A stretch of DNA of 64,000 nt from Sulfurimonas sp. (GCF_028694895.1 NZ_JAQVKA010000001.1:1-64000); one strand, 5' to 3'. Positions 1 through 8,706 are shown, counted from the first letter of the stretch. Made by a program: numbers and translations. The notes: generated by a model not told the origin, from the sequence alone.

Positions 1-616
1 GAACGATATTGATATACTCTTCATTACCTACAGCGCCAACAGTAGCCATACACTCACCAAGAACTAAACGCATCTCAGATGAAGGCATACGAAGTGAAAC
101 ATACTTACCATCACGACCCATAATTTGTGCACTTGTTCCAGCTGAACGAACCATTTGTCCGCCTTTGCCTACTTTTAACTCAATATTATGAACTGATGTA
201 CCAACTGGGATATTCATAAGTTTCATTGCATTACCTGGTTTAATGTCTACACCTGCTTCATCAGCGATAATAGCATCTCCAACATTTAAACCTTTTGGTA
301 ATAAAATATATCTCTTGTCACCATCTGCATATGTAATAAGTGCAATACGGCAGTTACGATATGGATCGTACTCAACTGTACTAACTGTACCAGCGATTCC
401 AAATTTATTTCTTTTAAAATCAATAATACGGTAAAGCTTTTTAGCACCAGCTTCTCTGTGACGAGATGTAATACGTCCATTGTTATTTCTTCCAGCGCTT
501 GCAGGAAGTTTTATAAGAAGTGAACGAACACTTGGTTTAGAAGTTATGTCTTTGTTTTCAACATTTGTATAAAAACGACGAGACGGGGTTGTTGGTTTAT
601 AAGATTTTATTGCCAT
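1..616 (-). CDS. rplB: 50S ribosomal protein L2, partial (C-terminus beyond window)
   Basis: Large-subunit ribosomal protein L2, which binds 23S rRNA near the peptidyl transferase centre. Not in the ORF track because it runs off the left edge. Reading the minus strand from ATG at 616 gives [18 protein letters not shown] and later [18 protein letters not shown], typical of the L2 N-terminus and RNA-binding fold. About 205 codons are visible; L2 is usually about 275 residues, so roughly 70 C-terminal residues lie outside. It follows rplW by one base in the S10 operon. Confidence 0.97.
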   Translation of the reverse strand, partial: MAIKSYKPTTPSRRFYTNVENKDITSKPSVRSLLIKLPASAGRNNNGRITSRHREAGAKKLYRIIDFKRNKFGIAGTVSTVEYDPYRNCRIALITYADGDKRYILLPKGLNVGDAIIADEAGVDIKPGNAMKLMNIPVGTSVHNIELKVGKGGQMVRSAGTSAQIMGRDGKYVSLRMPSSEMRLVLGECMATVGAVGNEEYINIV

Positions 617-617
617 G

Positions 618-899
618 TTACACCGCCAAACTTTCTATTTGTGCACCTTCTGGTAACTTCACATAAAACTTTTTAAAGTCATTTTGTTTACCAGCAACAC
701 CACGGAACTTTTTAATTTTTCCGCTTTGATTTAGTGAGTTAATTCTTGTTGGAATAATTCCAAAATACTCACGAAAAACCTCTTTAAGACCAGTTTTACT
801 CATACGAGGAGAAGTTTGCACAACGATGATTCCATCCTCTTGCATACCTAAAGTCTTCTCTGTATAAAGTATAGATTTAATATCTGTAATATCTGCCAT
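618..899 (-). CDS. rplW: 50S ribosomal protein L23
   Basis: L23 sits at the polypeptide exit tunnel and is a docking site for trigger factor and SRP. The 93-residue product has the usual size and pattern: an N-terminal [11 protein letters not shown] stretch and a central [17 protein letters not shown] segment. It lies between rplD and rplB with spacing of one base or less, so it is co-transcribed and probably translationally coupled. Confidence 0.97.
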   Translation of the reverse strand: MADITDIKSILYTEKTLGMQEDGIIVVQTSPRMSKTGLKEVFREYFGIIPTRINSLNQSGKIKKFRGVAGKQNDFKKFYVKLPEGAQIESLAV

Positions 900-1514
900 T
901 TACTTAGCCTCTCCTACAAGATTTTCCCATACCGCTTTTTCGATCACGAGTGAGCGATAATTTGCAGCTAAATAAGCATTTAATTCATTCTCTTCAATCA
1001 CGTAAGTGCTTGCGATATTTTCAAATGCTAAATAAGTTTTTTCATCTAAAACAGTTTTTACAAAAAGAGTATCTCTTTGGTTTAACGCTTTAAACAAAGT
1101 AGCAGCATCTTTTGTTTTACCAGATGCTATTTCGATGCTATCAACGATGAATAAACTACCATTGTTTGCATGCTCATTAAGTGCAAAGTTAAGTGCAAGT
1201 TTTTTTTGCTTTTTATTAACTTTGAGGTCATAGTTACGATTGTTACTTGGACCAAATGCTTTACCACCACCAACAAACACAGGTGAACGACGAGATCCAG
1301 CACGAGCACGACCGCCGCCTTTTTGAGCCCATGGCTTCTTACCACCACCTCTAACTTGTGAACGCGTTAGTGCTGATGCACTATTTGCTCTCATCGCAGC
1401 TTGAGCTGACTTTACATATAGATATAAGTTATGAGGATTAATACCAGAAAAACTCTCTGGTAGTGTTAACTCAGAAGCTTTTTCCATTTTTTCATTTAGA
1501 ACTATTGCGCTCAT
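900..1514 (-). CDS. rplD: 50S ribosomal protein L4
   Basis: L4 binds 23S rRNA and lines the exit tunnel; in some bacteria it also represses its own operon. The 204-residue protein contains the glycine/arginine-rich tunnel loop ([17 protein letters not shown], about residues 54-70) followed by [16 protein letters not shown], diagnostic for L4. Its ATG overlaps the rplC stop by one base, implying coupled translation. No E. coli-like S10 leader was recognised upstream of the operon, so L4 autoregulation cannot be argued from sequence here. Confidence 0.97.
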   Translation of the reverse strand: MSAIVLNEKMEKASELTLPESFSGINPHNLYLYVKSAQAAMRANSASALTRSQVRGGGKKPWAQKGGGRARAGSRRSPVFVGGGKAFGPSNNRNYDLKVNKKQKKLALNFALNEHANNGSLFIVDSIEIASGKTKDAATLFKALNQRDTLFVKTVLDEKTYLAFENIASTYVIEENELNAYLAANYRSLVIEKAVWENLVGEAK

Positions 1515-2089
1515 TATCTAGCTACCTTTACACGACCTAAAGAACCATTAGCTCCAGAAACTGAACCAATAACCGCAATTATTTTGTTTTCAGCATCAAA
1601 AGAGATGATTTCATTCTTCACACTATTTTGTGTATTTCCGTATTGTCCAGGCATTTTCTTGCCCTTCATAACACGACCTGGCCATTCTGCATTACCGATA
1701 GAACCTGTTCTACGGCCAAATCTATGACCATGTGCTCCAGGACCACCACCAAAATTCCAACGTTTCATTGCACCTGAAAAACCACGACCTTTAGTTGTAA
1801 AAGTAGATTTAAGAACTTTAGCTTCTGCTAAAGGTGTTAAATCTATATCACCAGCCTCGCTATTTGCTACTTCTAAAGTAACAAAACGGTTAAATTCAGA
1901 AGAAATGCTGTATTTCTTTTGCTGACCCTCAATTGCCTTATTCATTTTCTTGCCACTTTTATAAGCAACAATCCCAGTGTTTTCATTAACTTCGCATACT
2001 TTAGCATCCAATACTCTTAATAGAGTAACAGGCTTTGAAGAATTTGCGATAGTACGGCTCATGCCGATTTTTTCAACAATATATTCCAC
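1514..2089 (-). CDS. rplC: 50S ribosomal protein L3
   Basis: L3 is an early-assembly 23S rRNA-binding protein whose extension reaches towards the peptidyl transferase centre. The 191-residue product carries the conserved [26 protein letters not shown]-type loop (about residues 101-126), which contains the glutamine/histidine methylation region of the family, and MPGQYGN further on. It is shorter than E. coli L3 (209). It sits second in the operon, ten bases after rpsJ. Confidence 0.97.
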   Translation of the reverse strand: MEYIVEKIGMSRTIANSSKPVTLLRVLDAKVCEVNENTGIVAYKSGKKMNKAIEGQQKKYSISSEFNRFVTLEVANSEAGDIDLTPLAEAKVLKSTFTTKGRGFSGAMKRWNFGGGPGAHGHRFGRRTGSIGNAEWPGRVMKGKKMPGQYGNTQNSVKNEIISFDAENKIIAVIGSVSGANGSLGRVKVAR

Positions 2090-2098
2090 GATGATCTC

Positions 2099-2410
2099 CT
2101 ACTTATCCATAGAGCGAACTTCTACGTCCACTTCTGGTGCAAGATCTAGTTTCATTAGAGAATCTACTGTTTCAGGCGTTGCTGAAACTATATCAATTAC
2201 TCTAGCGTGCATACGAATTTCAAACTGCTCACGTGAACTTTTGTTTATGTGTGGAGATTTGATAACAGTATATTTACGAATCTTTGTTGGTAAAGGTATC
2301 GGACCACGAATTACCGCGCCTGTACGCTTAACAGCCTCTACTATTGACGCTACAGATCTATCAAGTACACGATGATCATAAGCTTTCAATTTTAAACGAA
2401 TTTTTTCCAT
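2099..2410 (-). CDS. rpsJ: 30S ribosomal protein S10
   Basis: S10 is part of the 30S head; in many bacteria it also pairs with NusB in antitermination. The 103-residue product contains [26 protein letters not shown] and GPIPLPT, the standard S10 signature. AAGGA precedes the ATG at good spacing. It is the first gene of the operon, with a likely promoter about 60 bases upstream. Confidence 0.98.
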   Translation of the reverse strand: MEKIRLKLKAYDHRVLDRSVASIVEAVKRTGAVIRGPIPLPTKIRKYTVIKSPHINKSSREQFEIRMHARVIDIVSATPETVDSLMKLDLAPEVDVEVRSMDK

Positions 2411-2465
2411 GTTTTTCCTTCTAAAGAACTCGTCAGGTCTAGCCTAACTATATTAAGGGAGCGGA

Positions 2466-2471
2466 ATTGTA
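2466..2471 (-). promoter_or_regulatory. -10 element of the S10 operon promoter
   Basis: On the minus strand TACAAT lies within GGGTACAATTCCGC, about 55 bases before the rpsJ ATG. The extended GGG-TAnAAT context recurs at other promoters in this window. No convincing -35 box is visible, as is usual for Campylobacterota sigma-70 promoters. Confidence 0.6.
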
Positions 2472-2554
2472 CCCAAAGCATCTCAATAATTCAAGAAAAT
2501 ATAGGCTAAATTTTGAAATATCTTTAAATTTATTTCCTTTTAATAAGGAAGTGG

Positions 2555-2566
2555 TAAAATTGCAAC
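2555..2566 (+). promoter_or_regulatory. -10 element directly abutting the start codon (leaderless transcript predicted)
   Basis: TAAAAT at 2555-2560 is followed by only six bases (TGCAAC) before the ATG at 2567. A transcript starting the usual 6-7 bases after the -10 box would begin at or next to the start codon. No Shine-Dalgarno sequence lies in between. Confidence 0.5.
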
Positions 2567-3631
2567 ATGGAAATATTATTAGAAGAGTTATACAAGACTG
2601 ATATAAATATAGAAAAATTTCACACAAGAAAGCTTTTTTTAGACGAGAAAAGCTATCAAATAAATGGAATTACACAAACTGGAAAGACAAAACTTGTCAA
2701 AAACTATCTTTTAGGACTAAAAAAAAGTAGCTATCTATATATAGATTGCAGAGATTTACGTATAGATAAAGAACGTCTTAATAAAACTCTTGGGGATTTT
2801 TGTACAACTAATAAGATAAGCACTCTTGTTCTTGACAACTACTCTGCTGATATAAACATAGTAAATGTTGCTCAACTACTTATCTGCTCTGAAGTACATT
2901 ATAAGTTTGATTTTTTAAGAGCACTAAAACTTTATCCACTTGATTATGAGGAGTTCTTGGCTTTTGAGTATAAGTATGATTCAACAGCACTAAACCATTT
3001 TTTTAAACTTGGTGGATTTCCTTCCATGCATAAAGTAAGCTCTGATGAGAGAGCACTGTTTCTTCAAAAAGCTTTAAAAAATACGCTAAGCCTTATAGAG
3101 ATAGACATATTGATTTTTTGTACAAAAATGATGGCACAAAAAATATCGCCATACTCTATATATGAGCGTTTAAAACATACGCAAAAAATATCAAAAGATA
3201 AGCTCTACAGCTCATTTGACATGCTTTGCTCAAAAGGATATATTCATCAGCTTCAAAAAGTAGGCCATCCAAAAGCGATAAGAAAGATATACCTATGCGA
3301 TATATCTTTAAAATCAGCTCTAACTATAGAGAAGCAATTTAATAAACTCTTTGAAAATATGATATATTTAGAGCTTTTAAAATCTGACAGAGATGTATTT
3401 TATGATGAAAATATCGACTTTTATCTTCCATCGTCTGATGAAGTTATCTTAGGGATGCCTTTTGCTGATGAGAGAATGCTTTTTAAAAAGATGGAAGCAA
3501 TAGAAGCTTTTTTATTTACCTATCAGATAAAGAGAGTTACCGCAATTACTATGAGTACTGAGGGTAGAATGAGCCACCCACTCTCTGATGTGGAGATGGT
3601 TCCCTTTGATATTTGGGCATTAGGAGATTAG
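2567..3631 (+). CDS. AAA-family ATP-binding protein (AAA_14/DUF4143-like)
   Basis: A 354-residue P-loop protein of unknown role. Walker A is GITQTGKTK (about residues 34-42) and a Walker B-like TLVLDNY falls near residue 90. The stretch YPLDYEEFLAF followed by KLGGFPSMHK matches the pattern between the ATPase core and the DUF4143 region of AAA_14 proteins, and a winged-helix-like segment follows. Its stop abuts the rnhB ATG, so the two are co-transcribed. The ATPase family is supported; substrate and process are unknown. Confidence 0.75.
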   Translation: MEILLEELYKTDINIEKFHTRKLFLDEKSYQINGITQTGKTKLVKNYLLGLKKSSYLYIDCRDLRIDKERLNKTLGDFCTTNKISTLVLDNYSADINIVNVAQLLICSEVHYKFDFLRALKLYPLDYEEFLAFEYKYDSTALNHFFKLGGFPSMHKVSSDERALFLQKALKNTLSLIEIDILIFCTKMMAQKISPYSIYERLKHTQKISKDKLYSSFDMLCSKGYIHQLQKVGHPKAIRKIYLCDISLKSALTIEKQFNKLFENMIYLELLKSDRDVFYDENIDFYLPSSDEVILGMPFADERMLFKKMEAIEAFLFTYQIKRVTAITMSTEGRMSHPLSDVEMVPFDIWALGD

Positions 3632-4192
3632 ATGTATAAGAAACTTTGCGGCATAGATGAAGCTGGGCGTGGCCCAATCGCTGGGGATTTAGTTATGGCT
3701 GGATGTATTTTGCACAATAGAGTTGATGGGCTTGATGATTCAAAAAAATTGACTCCAAAAAAAAGAGAGTTTCTTTATGAGTTAATTATAAAAAATGCCT
3801 CTTTTCATATAGTGAAGTTTTCTGCAAAAGATATTGATGAGTTTGGGATTTCACTCTGCATTACAAGAGGTCTAAGAGAGATTATAGAGATGCTTCCATG
3901 TGAATCGTATCTTTTTGATGGGAACTCTAAGTTTGGAGTAGCTGGTATTGAGACTATGATAAAAGCAGATGGAAAAATCCCAGAGGTAAGTGCTGCTTCG
4001 ATCTTAGCAAAAGTCACTCATGATAGAGACATAATAGAGTTAGGGAAAAAATACCCACTCTATCAACTAGAAAAACATAAGGGATATGGAACAGCCTTAC
4101 ATATAGAGATGATAAAAAAGTATGGATACTCTGAGATTCATAGAAAAAGCTATAAGCTCAAAGCGCTAGAAATAACGCTCTTTAGCTCTTAA
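3632..4192 (+). CDS. rnhB: Ribonuclease HII
   Basis: RNase HII cleaves RNA in RNA-DNA hybrids and removes single ribonucleotides misincorporated in DNA. The 186-residue protein has the metal-binding motif GIDEAGRGPIAG (D9/E10), LDDSKKLTPKKRE, and EVSAASILAKVTHDR with the later acidic ligand. Length is typical. It begins immediately after the ATPase stop and ends two bases before the convergent dsrE-like gene. Confidence 0.97.
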   Translation: MYKKLCGIDEAGRGPIAGDLVMAGCILHNRVDGLDDSKKLTPKKREFLYELIIKNASFHIVKFSAKDIDEFGISLCITRGLREIIEMLPCESYLFDGNSKFGVAGIETMIKADGKIPEVSAASILAKVTHDRDIIELGKKYPLYQLEKHKGYGTALHIEMIKKYGYSEIHRKSYKLKALEITLFSS

Positions 4193-4194
4193 GC

Positions 4195-4659
4195 CTAATA
4201 GATAGGAACAAATGCATAACCATTATTTTGAGCATCTATAAGGCCAACCATAGCACTTGGGATTATCTCAATAAACTCTACAACATTATCTTTATTAATC
4301 TCTTTTAGCTTCATTCCAACACCACACATTTGAAACTTCACACTGTAATTTTTTGTAAGTAATTCAAGTTTTTGATGTATCTCTTTAGCTTTTGCTTCAA
4401 ACTCTTTGTCTTTTTTACATTTTGTTTTTGCGATATCTTTTACAAAAAATTTATATGCTTCTCCATGTATAACGACTATGGTGTCTAGCCCTTTAGAATC
4501 ACTTTGATAATGTGCATTGTTAAATGCAACTCCCTTTATCAGTCTTCCTTCAATCTTTGCTAAATCCGAGGTTGTAAGATCAATAACAGCCTTTTTTGTA
4601 TCACCATCAGCTCTAAGTAATCCTAACAAAATAACTAAAACAAGAAACAATTTTTTCAT
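4195..4659 (-). CDS. Periplasmic DsrE/DsrF-like family protein
   Basis: A 154-residue protein with a signal peptide (MKKLFLVLVILLGLLRADG), so it is probably exported. The mature part resembles the DsrE fold: VVIHGEAYKFF in the middle, a cysteine in QMCGVGMK, and the C-terminal pattern SAMVGLIDAQNNGYAFVPIY seen in DsrE-like proteins of sulfur-metabolising bacteria. The single conserved cysteine could carry sulfur, but that is inference. It lies 21 bases downstream of moeA on the same strand and may be read from the molybdopterin genes. Confidence 0.75.
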   Translation of the reverse strand: MKKLFLVLVILLGLLRADGDTKKAVIDLTTSDLAKIEGRLIKGVAFNNAHYQSDSKGLDTIVVIHGEAYKFFVKDIAKTKCKKDKEFEAKAKEIHQKLELLTKNYSVKFQMCGVGMKLKEINKDNVVEFIEIIPSAMVGLIDAQNNGYAFVPIY

Positions 4660-4680
4660 CTTAACCTCTTTAATATAAAA

Positions 4681-5891
4681 TCAAAAACTCTCTAGAAGAA
4701 TTACGTTTACAAAAGTACCCTCTTGCAAATCTCCATCATCTTCACCAGTAATCATAAGAGCAGATTCGTTTAACATATTTGTCAAAATTGCAGAACTTCC
4801 AATTTTTTTATCTTTAAAGTTTACAAAGTACTCACCATCTTCTATCACAACATTACATGCAGTGAACTCTGTTAAGCGGCTTCTTTTTTTAAAATCTTCG
4901 CTAAGTTTTGCTGCTACCACCTTGTATGCACTCTTTTTTCCTAGCATTTTTGCAATAAGAGGAAGAATGTAAAGAATAGCTGTAACAGTTGAAGAGTACG
5001 CAAATCCAGGAAGAGCTAGTATAAACTTATCCTCTTTTTGCGCAACTAAAATATGCTTCCCAGGTTTAATAGCTACACCTTTATATACAACTTCAGCTCC
5101 AACTCTAGGAACGATGTCTTTTACAAAATCATAATCCCCCACACTAACCCCGCCTGTACTAACCACAATATCTGCACTTAAAAGCGCATCTTCAAATGCT
5201 TGTGTAATTAAACTCTTATCATCCCCAACTGTTCCTAGTTGAACAACTTCGGCTCCTGCTTGCTCAAAAAGAGCTGCTAGTGTGTAGTTATTTGAACTTC
5301 TGATTTGTGAAGGATTGTCGCTATACTCGCCCAAATCTAAGATTTCGCTACCAGTTGATATGACTGCTACACGTGGCTTAAGAGCCACTTTTACCATAAC
5401 ATGATTTAGTGCAGCCATAACACCAATCTCTGCAAAACCTATCTTTGTACCTTTTTAATGAGTACATCGCCAGCTCTATAACCTTCGCCAACAGGGCGAA
5501 CAGATGAGCCTTTGGCAACACTCTCATTGATGATAATCGCTCCATCTTCGAGTGTAACATTTTCTATCTGGATAAGAGTATCTGCGCCATGAGGCATCAT
5601 AGAACCTGTAAAAGTTTTTATACACTCTCCGCTAATGAGTGTGCGTTGCTCATTACTTCCAGCAGGATTATGACCAATAACAGAGATTTTACATAACTCC
5701 AAATCGGAGTGTATAACTGCATATCCATCCATTGAAGCTGTTGGAAACTCTGGATCGTTATGTTTGGCTATGATATCTTCACTCAAAACTCTTCCAAGAG
5801 ACGAGCTTAGTGGAATATTTTGACTTCTTGATGAGTTTACTTGAAGTAGTGAGAGCATTGTTTGACTTGTTTCGTATGATAATAGACTCAT
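4681..5891 (-). pseudogene. moeA: Molybdopterin molybdenumtransferase MoeA, split by a one-base frameshift
   Basis: MoeA inserts molybdate into adenylylated molybdopterin in Moco synthesis. The first part (5891 to 5439) gives the N-terminal half with FPTASMDGYAV and HGADTLIQIENV. It ends ...GDVLIKKVQR-stop. The rest, including PRVAVISTGSEI, STGGVSVGDYDFVKD and ALPGFAYS, continues in another frame down to 4681. Reading one base back at the run of five T (plus-strand 5452-5456) restores KKGTKIGFAEIGV, which joins both halves into a full protein of about 400 residues. Both halves look well conserved, so the break is recent, a base-calling error, or possibly bypassed by -1 slippage at AAAAAG. It overlaps moaE by four bases. 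Confidence 0.9.
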
Positions 5892-6325
5892 TGTAAGATT
5901 CCACTCCCTTTTATTGCTGTTGAGCGATCAAGCGCATAGATTCTCTTGCCACCCTTTAAATCATACTTCCAGATAGGTGCGCTTGCTTTAAAATCCTCTA
6001 CAAACTCATCTATAAACTCTAACGCCACACGTCTCTTTGGAGAAAAAACTGCTGCAATATATGAGGACTCATGAAGCATCACATCTCCACGAGAGTGTGC
6101 CATCTTTATAATCGCGCCTTTAGCTTTAGCTTTTTCGCTCCATGCATCAAACCAAGAGTTTAGTATCGGCTCATAGATGTCAAAACTAAGACCGTCAATC
6201 CCACCTTCACTTCTTACAGTCCCAACAAATGGGATATAAGCACCATAGTTACTAGAAGTTTCTTGTTCATACCACTCTTTTAAGATACGAGGTACATCAA
6301 GTGCTCCATCATAGAGATAAAGCAT
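5888..6325 (-). CDS. moaE: Molybdopterin synthase catalytic subunit MoaE
   Basis: MoaE with MoaD converts precursor Z to molybdopterin by adding two dithiolene sulfurs. The 145-residue protein shows GAYIPFVGTVRSE near the start, HSRGDVMLHESSYIAAVFSPKRR in the middle and APIWKYDLKGGKR, which holds the conserved lysine near the active site. It sits between moaD (3-base gap) and moeA (4-base overlap), so the three form one translationally coupled unit. Confidence 0.96.
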   Translation of the reverse strand: MLYLYDGALDVPRILKEWYEQETSSNYGAYIPFVGTVRSEGGIDGLSFDIYEPILNSWFDAWSEKAKAKGAIIKMAHSRGDVMLHESSYIAAVFSPKRRVALEFIDEFVEDFKASAPIWKYDLKGGKRIYALDRSTAIKGSGILQ

Positions 6326-6328
6326 AAC

Positions 6329-6550
6329 TCAACCTCCACAAACTGGTGGAAGAAGTGCTACTCTATCGCCATCTTTTAGAGGGAAATCTCTACTTGATAC
6401 AAGAGTGTCATTTACAGCAACAGCAGAGTTCTCTAGCCACTCTTGCATAGTTGCATCTTTTTTAAGTATCTCTGCTAACTCATTTAAGTTTGTAATATAG
6501 AGCTCTAACGGCTCTTTTTGTATTGGACCTAAAAATTCTACTCGTACCAA
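6329..6550 (-). CDS. moaD: Molybdopterin synthase sulfur-carrier subunit MoaD
   Basis: A small ubiquitin-like sulfur carrier. The 73-residue product ends in LLPPVCGG; the C-terminal Gly-Gly is the site of adenylation and thiocarboxylation. The VNDTLVSSRDFPLKDGDRVALLPP segment is typical of ThiS/MoaD folds. It is the first gene of the moaD-moaE-moeA group. A ThiS identity is disfavoured because it is followed directly by moaE. Confidence 0.93.
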   Translation of the reverse strand: MVRVEFLGPIQKEPLELYITNLNELAEILKKDATMQEWLENSAVAVNDTLVSSRDFPLKDGDRVALLPPVCGG

Positions 6551-6622
6551 AAGATTGCTCCCAAACTATATTTTTATGGCTATGATTATATCTAACTCAT
6601 CTTTTTTATAAGTTAATAGATG

Positions 6623-6656
6623 TATAATTTTGCCAATTATATGGTGGAGGGGTTTG
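6623..6656 (+). promoter_or_regulatory. mqnA promoter -10 and ribosome binding site deciding the start
   Basis: TATAAT (6623-6628) overlaps the first ATG of the ORF (6620), so that ATG should not be transcribed. GGAGGGG (6646-6652) precedes GTG at 6656 with about five bases between GGAGG and the start. Both facts favour GTG 6656 over ATG 6620 or 6641. Confidence 0.65.
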
Positions 6657-7306
6657 TGGTTTTTGGAAAAATTGAGTATCTAAATCTTCTGCCTTTTCAT
6701 GTCTTTATGAAAAGATTTGCTAGAAGCTCTCAAGAGAGTATGAGCATGAACTACTACAAAGATGTCCCAGCAAAGACAAACAAAAAATTTCTCTCACGCA
6801 GAGTTGACGCAGCCTTTATCTCAAGTATCAGAGCAAAAAATCAAAAACATGTAAACCTTGGAATCATCGCAAAAAAAGAGGTACTTAGTGTTTTAGTTGC
6901 TCCAAGTGAGACTAACACTAGCGATAGTGAGTCTGAAACTTCAAACCTACTTGCAAAGGTACTACAAATAAAAGGCGAAGTCCTCATAGGAGATAAAGCC
7001 CTAAGATACTACCTTAAAAACAAACCTCATGTAGATTTAGCAAAAACGTGGAATGAAAAATATAACCTCCCATTTGTATTCGCACTTTTATGCTACCACA
7101 ACGACAAAGCACTCTATAAAAAGATAGAGAAAAGCTTCTTGAAAACAAAAGTAAAAATCCCACGATATATACTAAACGAAGCTTCAAAGCGAACAGGCGT
7201 ATCCCAAGAAAATATACTAAACTATCTAAAATACATCTCTTACAACTTTGATATAAAAGCAAAAAAAGGTCTTGAGAGATTTTATAAAGAGGCTAAAAAA
7301 CAATGA
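6656..7306 (+). CDS. mqnA: Chorismate dehydratase MqnA-like (futalosine menaquinone pathway)
   Basis: MqnA dehydrates chorismate to 3-[(1-carboxyvinyl)oxy]benzoate, the first step of the futalosine route to menaquinone used by Campylobacterota. From GTG 6656 the protein starts VVFGKIEYLNLLPFHVF, matching the GrisYlNtlPf opening of the periplasmic-binding-protein-like MqnA/MqnD fold. It then shows SRRVDAAFISSIRAKN and VLIGDKALRYYLK, also typical. At about 216 residues it is shorter than many MqnA proteins, as in other Campylobacterota. Its stop overlaps the next ATG by four bases. Confidence 0.8.
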   Translation: MVFGKIEYLNLLPFHVFMKRFARSSQESMSMNYYKDVPAKTNKKFLSRRVDAAFISSIRAKNQKHVNLGIIAKKEVLSVLVAPSETNTSDSESETSNLLAKVLQIKGEVLIGDKALRYYLKNKPHVDLAKTWNEKYNLPFVFALLCYHNDKALYKKIEKSFLKTKVKIPRYILNEASKRTGVSQENILNYLKYISYNFDIKAKKGLERFYKEAKKQ

Positions 7307-7767
7307 TAGTAGATAAGTTAGAAAATTCTCATAAATATCCGTTTGGTGAAGCATGGAAAAAGGCTTTTGAGTTCTTAAACTCTCTTTCATCAAAGACAGA
7401 AGATGGAAAGTATGAGATTCAAGGCGAGGATATCTATGCAATCGTTATGAGTTATGAAACAGTTTTAAGAAGTGATGCTATGCTTGAATCTCATAAAAAA
7501 TATACAGATATTCAAGCAACGCTAAGAGGAGTGGAAGGCTTTGAATGTCACTATAGAGATTCTCTTATTGTAAGAGATCCTTATGATGCTCAAAAAGATA
7601 TAGAGTTTTATGAGACAGAAGCAAGAGCACATTCACTCTTAAATATTTCAGTTGGATATTTTGCTATGTTTTTTCCACATGATGCTCATATGCCATGTTT
7701 AGCAGTTGGGATTAAAAAAGAGCATATAAAAAAAGTGGTTATAAAGATAAAAACAGAGCTTTTATAG
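7303..7767 (+). CDS. YhcH/YjgK/YiaL family protein (DUF386)
   Basis: A 154-residue cupin-like protein. The family pattern is visible: a central ESHKKYTDIQATLRGVE and later YFAMFFPHDAHMPCLAVG with metal-coordinating histidines. Family members are linked to sialic acid or sugar catabolism, or to biofilm effects in E. coli, but the biochemical role is uncertain. Here it is coupled to mqnA by a 4-base ATGA overlap, which probably reflects convenience of transcription rather than pathway. Confidence 0.85.
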   Translation: MIVDKLENSHKYPFGEAWKKAFEFLNSLSSKTEDGKYEIQGEDIYAIVMSYETVLRSDAMLESHKKYTDIQATLRGVEGFECHYRDSLIVRDPYDAQKDIEFYETEARAHSLLNISVGYFAMFFPHDAHMPCLAVGIKKEHIKKVVIKIKTELL

Positions 7768-7787
7768 CCTAAACTATGGAAGTTACT

Positions 7788-8225
7788 CTACTCTCCTATA
7801 TCTTCATTCCAAAGAGATGGATTTTCATGAATGAACTTTTGCATCATATCAAAGCACTCTTGATTATCTAAAACTTCTACTTCAACCCCTAATGAACGAA
7901 CATACTCCTCTGGACCTTTAAAAGTACGGTTTTCACCGATGATAATTTTAGGTATCTTGTATAGAAGTGCTGCCCCACTACACATACTACAAGGCGAGAG
8001 TGTTGAGTAAAGCGTTGCCTTTTTATACTCATATGCTGTCATTCTTCCAGCATTTTCAAGACAATCCATCTCCGCATGAAGAATCGAACTACTATCTTGC
8101 ACACGTCTATTATGCCCACGACCCACAATCTCGCCATCGATAACGAGCACTGAGCCTATAGGAATCCCACCCTCTTTGAGGCTTTTCTTAGCTTCTTCTA
8201 TCGCCGCTTGTAAAAACTTATCCAT
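7788..8225 (-). CDS. Cytosine/nucleoside deaminase of the yeast Fcy1 type
   Basis: A zinc-dependent deaminase, predicted to convert cytosine to uracil. Zinc ligands are H50 in HAEMD, with catalytic E52, and C79/C82 in SPCSMC. Beyond the general CDA fold it shows GGIPIGSVLV, RGHNRR, TLYSTLSPC, IIIGENRTFKG and an ending SLWNEDIGE that closely parallel yeast cytosine deaminase, including the C-terminal aspartate that contacts the substrate. TadA is less likely because the tRNA-binding segments are absent. Length 145 residues; AGGA precedes the ATG. Confidence 0.8.
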   Translation of the reverse strand: MDKFLQAAIEEAKKSLKEGGIPIGSVLVIDGEIVGRGHNRRVQDSSSILHAEMDCLENAGRMTAYEYKKATLYSTLSPCSMCSGAALLYKIPKIIIGENRTFKGPEEYVRSLGVEVEVLDNQECFDMMQKFIHENPSLWNEDIGE

Positions 8226-8389
8226 ATAACATCCTATACAAATTCAAGTCTCGCCAATTGTTAATAAAATATATACTTCACTATTTTGACATTGAAAAAG
8301 TATCACAAATGAGGTTAAAAAGTATAATTAATTGAAAAATATATTTTTGAAGTTTTAAAAGTATTATTTTGAGGGTTTAAAAAAGTTGA

Positions 8390-8473
8390 TGGTGCGGATG
8401 AGAGGACTTGAACCTCCACACCTTGCGGCACTAGATCCTAAGTCTAGCGTGTCTGCCATTTCACCACATCCGC
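8390..8473 (-). tRNA. tRNA-Leu (anticodon TAG)
   Basis: Acceptor stem GCGGATG pairs with CATCCGC and CCA is encoded. The anticodon arm CTAGA-CTTAGGA-TCTAG gives anticodon TAG. The T arm contains GGTTCAAGTCC, and an extended variable arm (class II) lies between. It is last in the five-tRNA cluster and is followed on the minus strand by a T run. Confidence 0.95.
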
Positions 8474-8494
8474 ACATGGTTATAAAAAATTTAG

Positions 8495-8571
<77 letters not shown>

Positions 8572-8586
8572 ATACATTCATAAAAA

Positions 8587-8663
8587 TGGTGCGCCCGATA
8601 GGATTCGAACCTATAACCGTCGGATCCGAAGTCCGAAACTCTATCCAGTTGAGCCACGGACGC
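8587..8663 (-). tRNA. tRNA-Arg (anticodon TCG)
   Basis: 77 bases with encoded CCA. Acceptor GCGTCCG pairs with CGGGCGC. The anticodon arm TCGGA-CTTCGGA-TCCGA gives TCG, reading CGA/CGG. The acceptor and D arm resemble the neighbouring tRNA-Arg(TCT), so the two may descend from a local duplication. Confidence 0.95.
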
Positions 8664-8706
8664 CACAAAATTTATTATTATTATTTAAGTTTTTATATCT
8701 AATTTA

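Noticed and set aside
1977-2375. 132-aa plus-strand ORF opposite rplC/rpsJ
   Set aside because: It is the antisense shadow of two certain ribosomal protein genes and has no family resemblance or ribosome site.
5378-5560. 60-aa ORF inside moeA
   Set aside because: Third-frame shadow across the frameshift; the conserved MoeA protein is explained by the other two frames.
8226-8389. Possible small RNA gene from TTGACA and TATAAT on the plus strand
   Set aside because: The two boxes are about 31 bases apart, far from workable spacing, and no stable fold or terminator follows on the plus strand.
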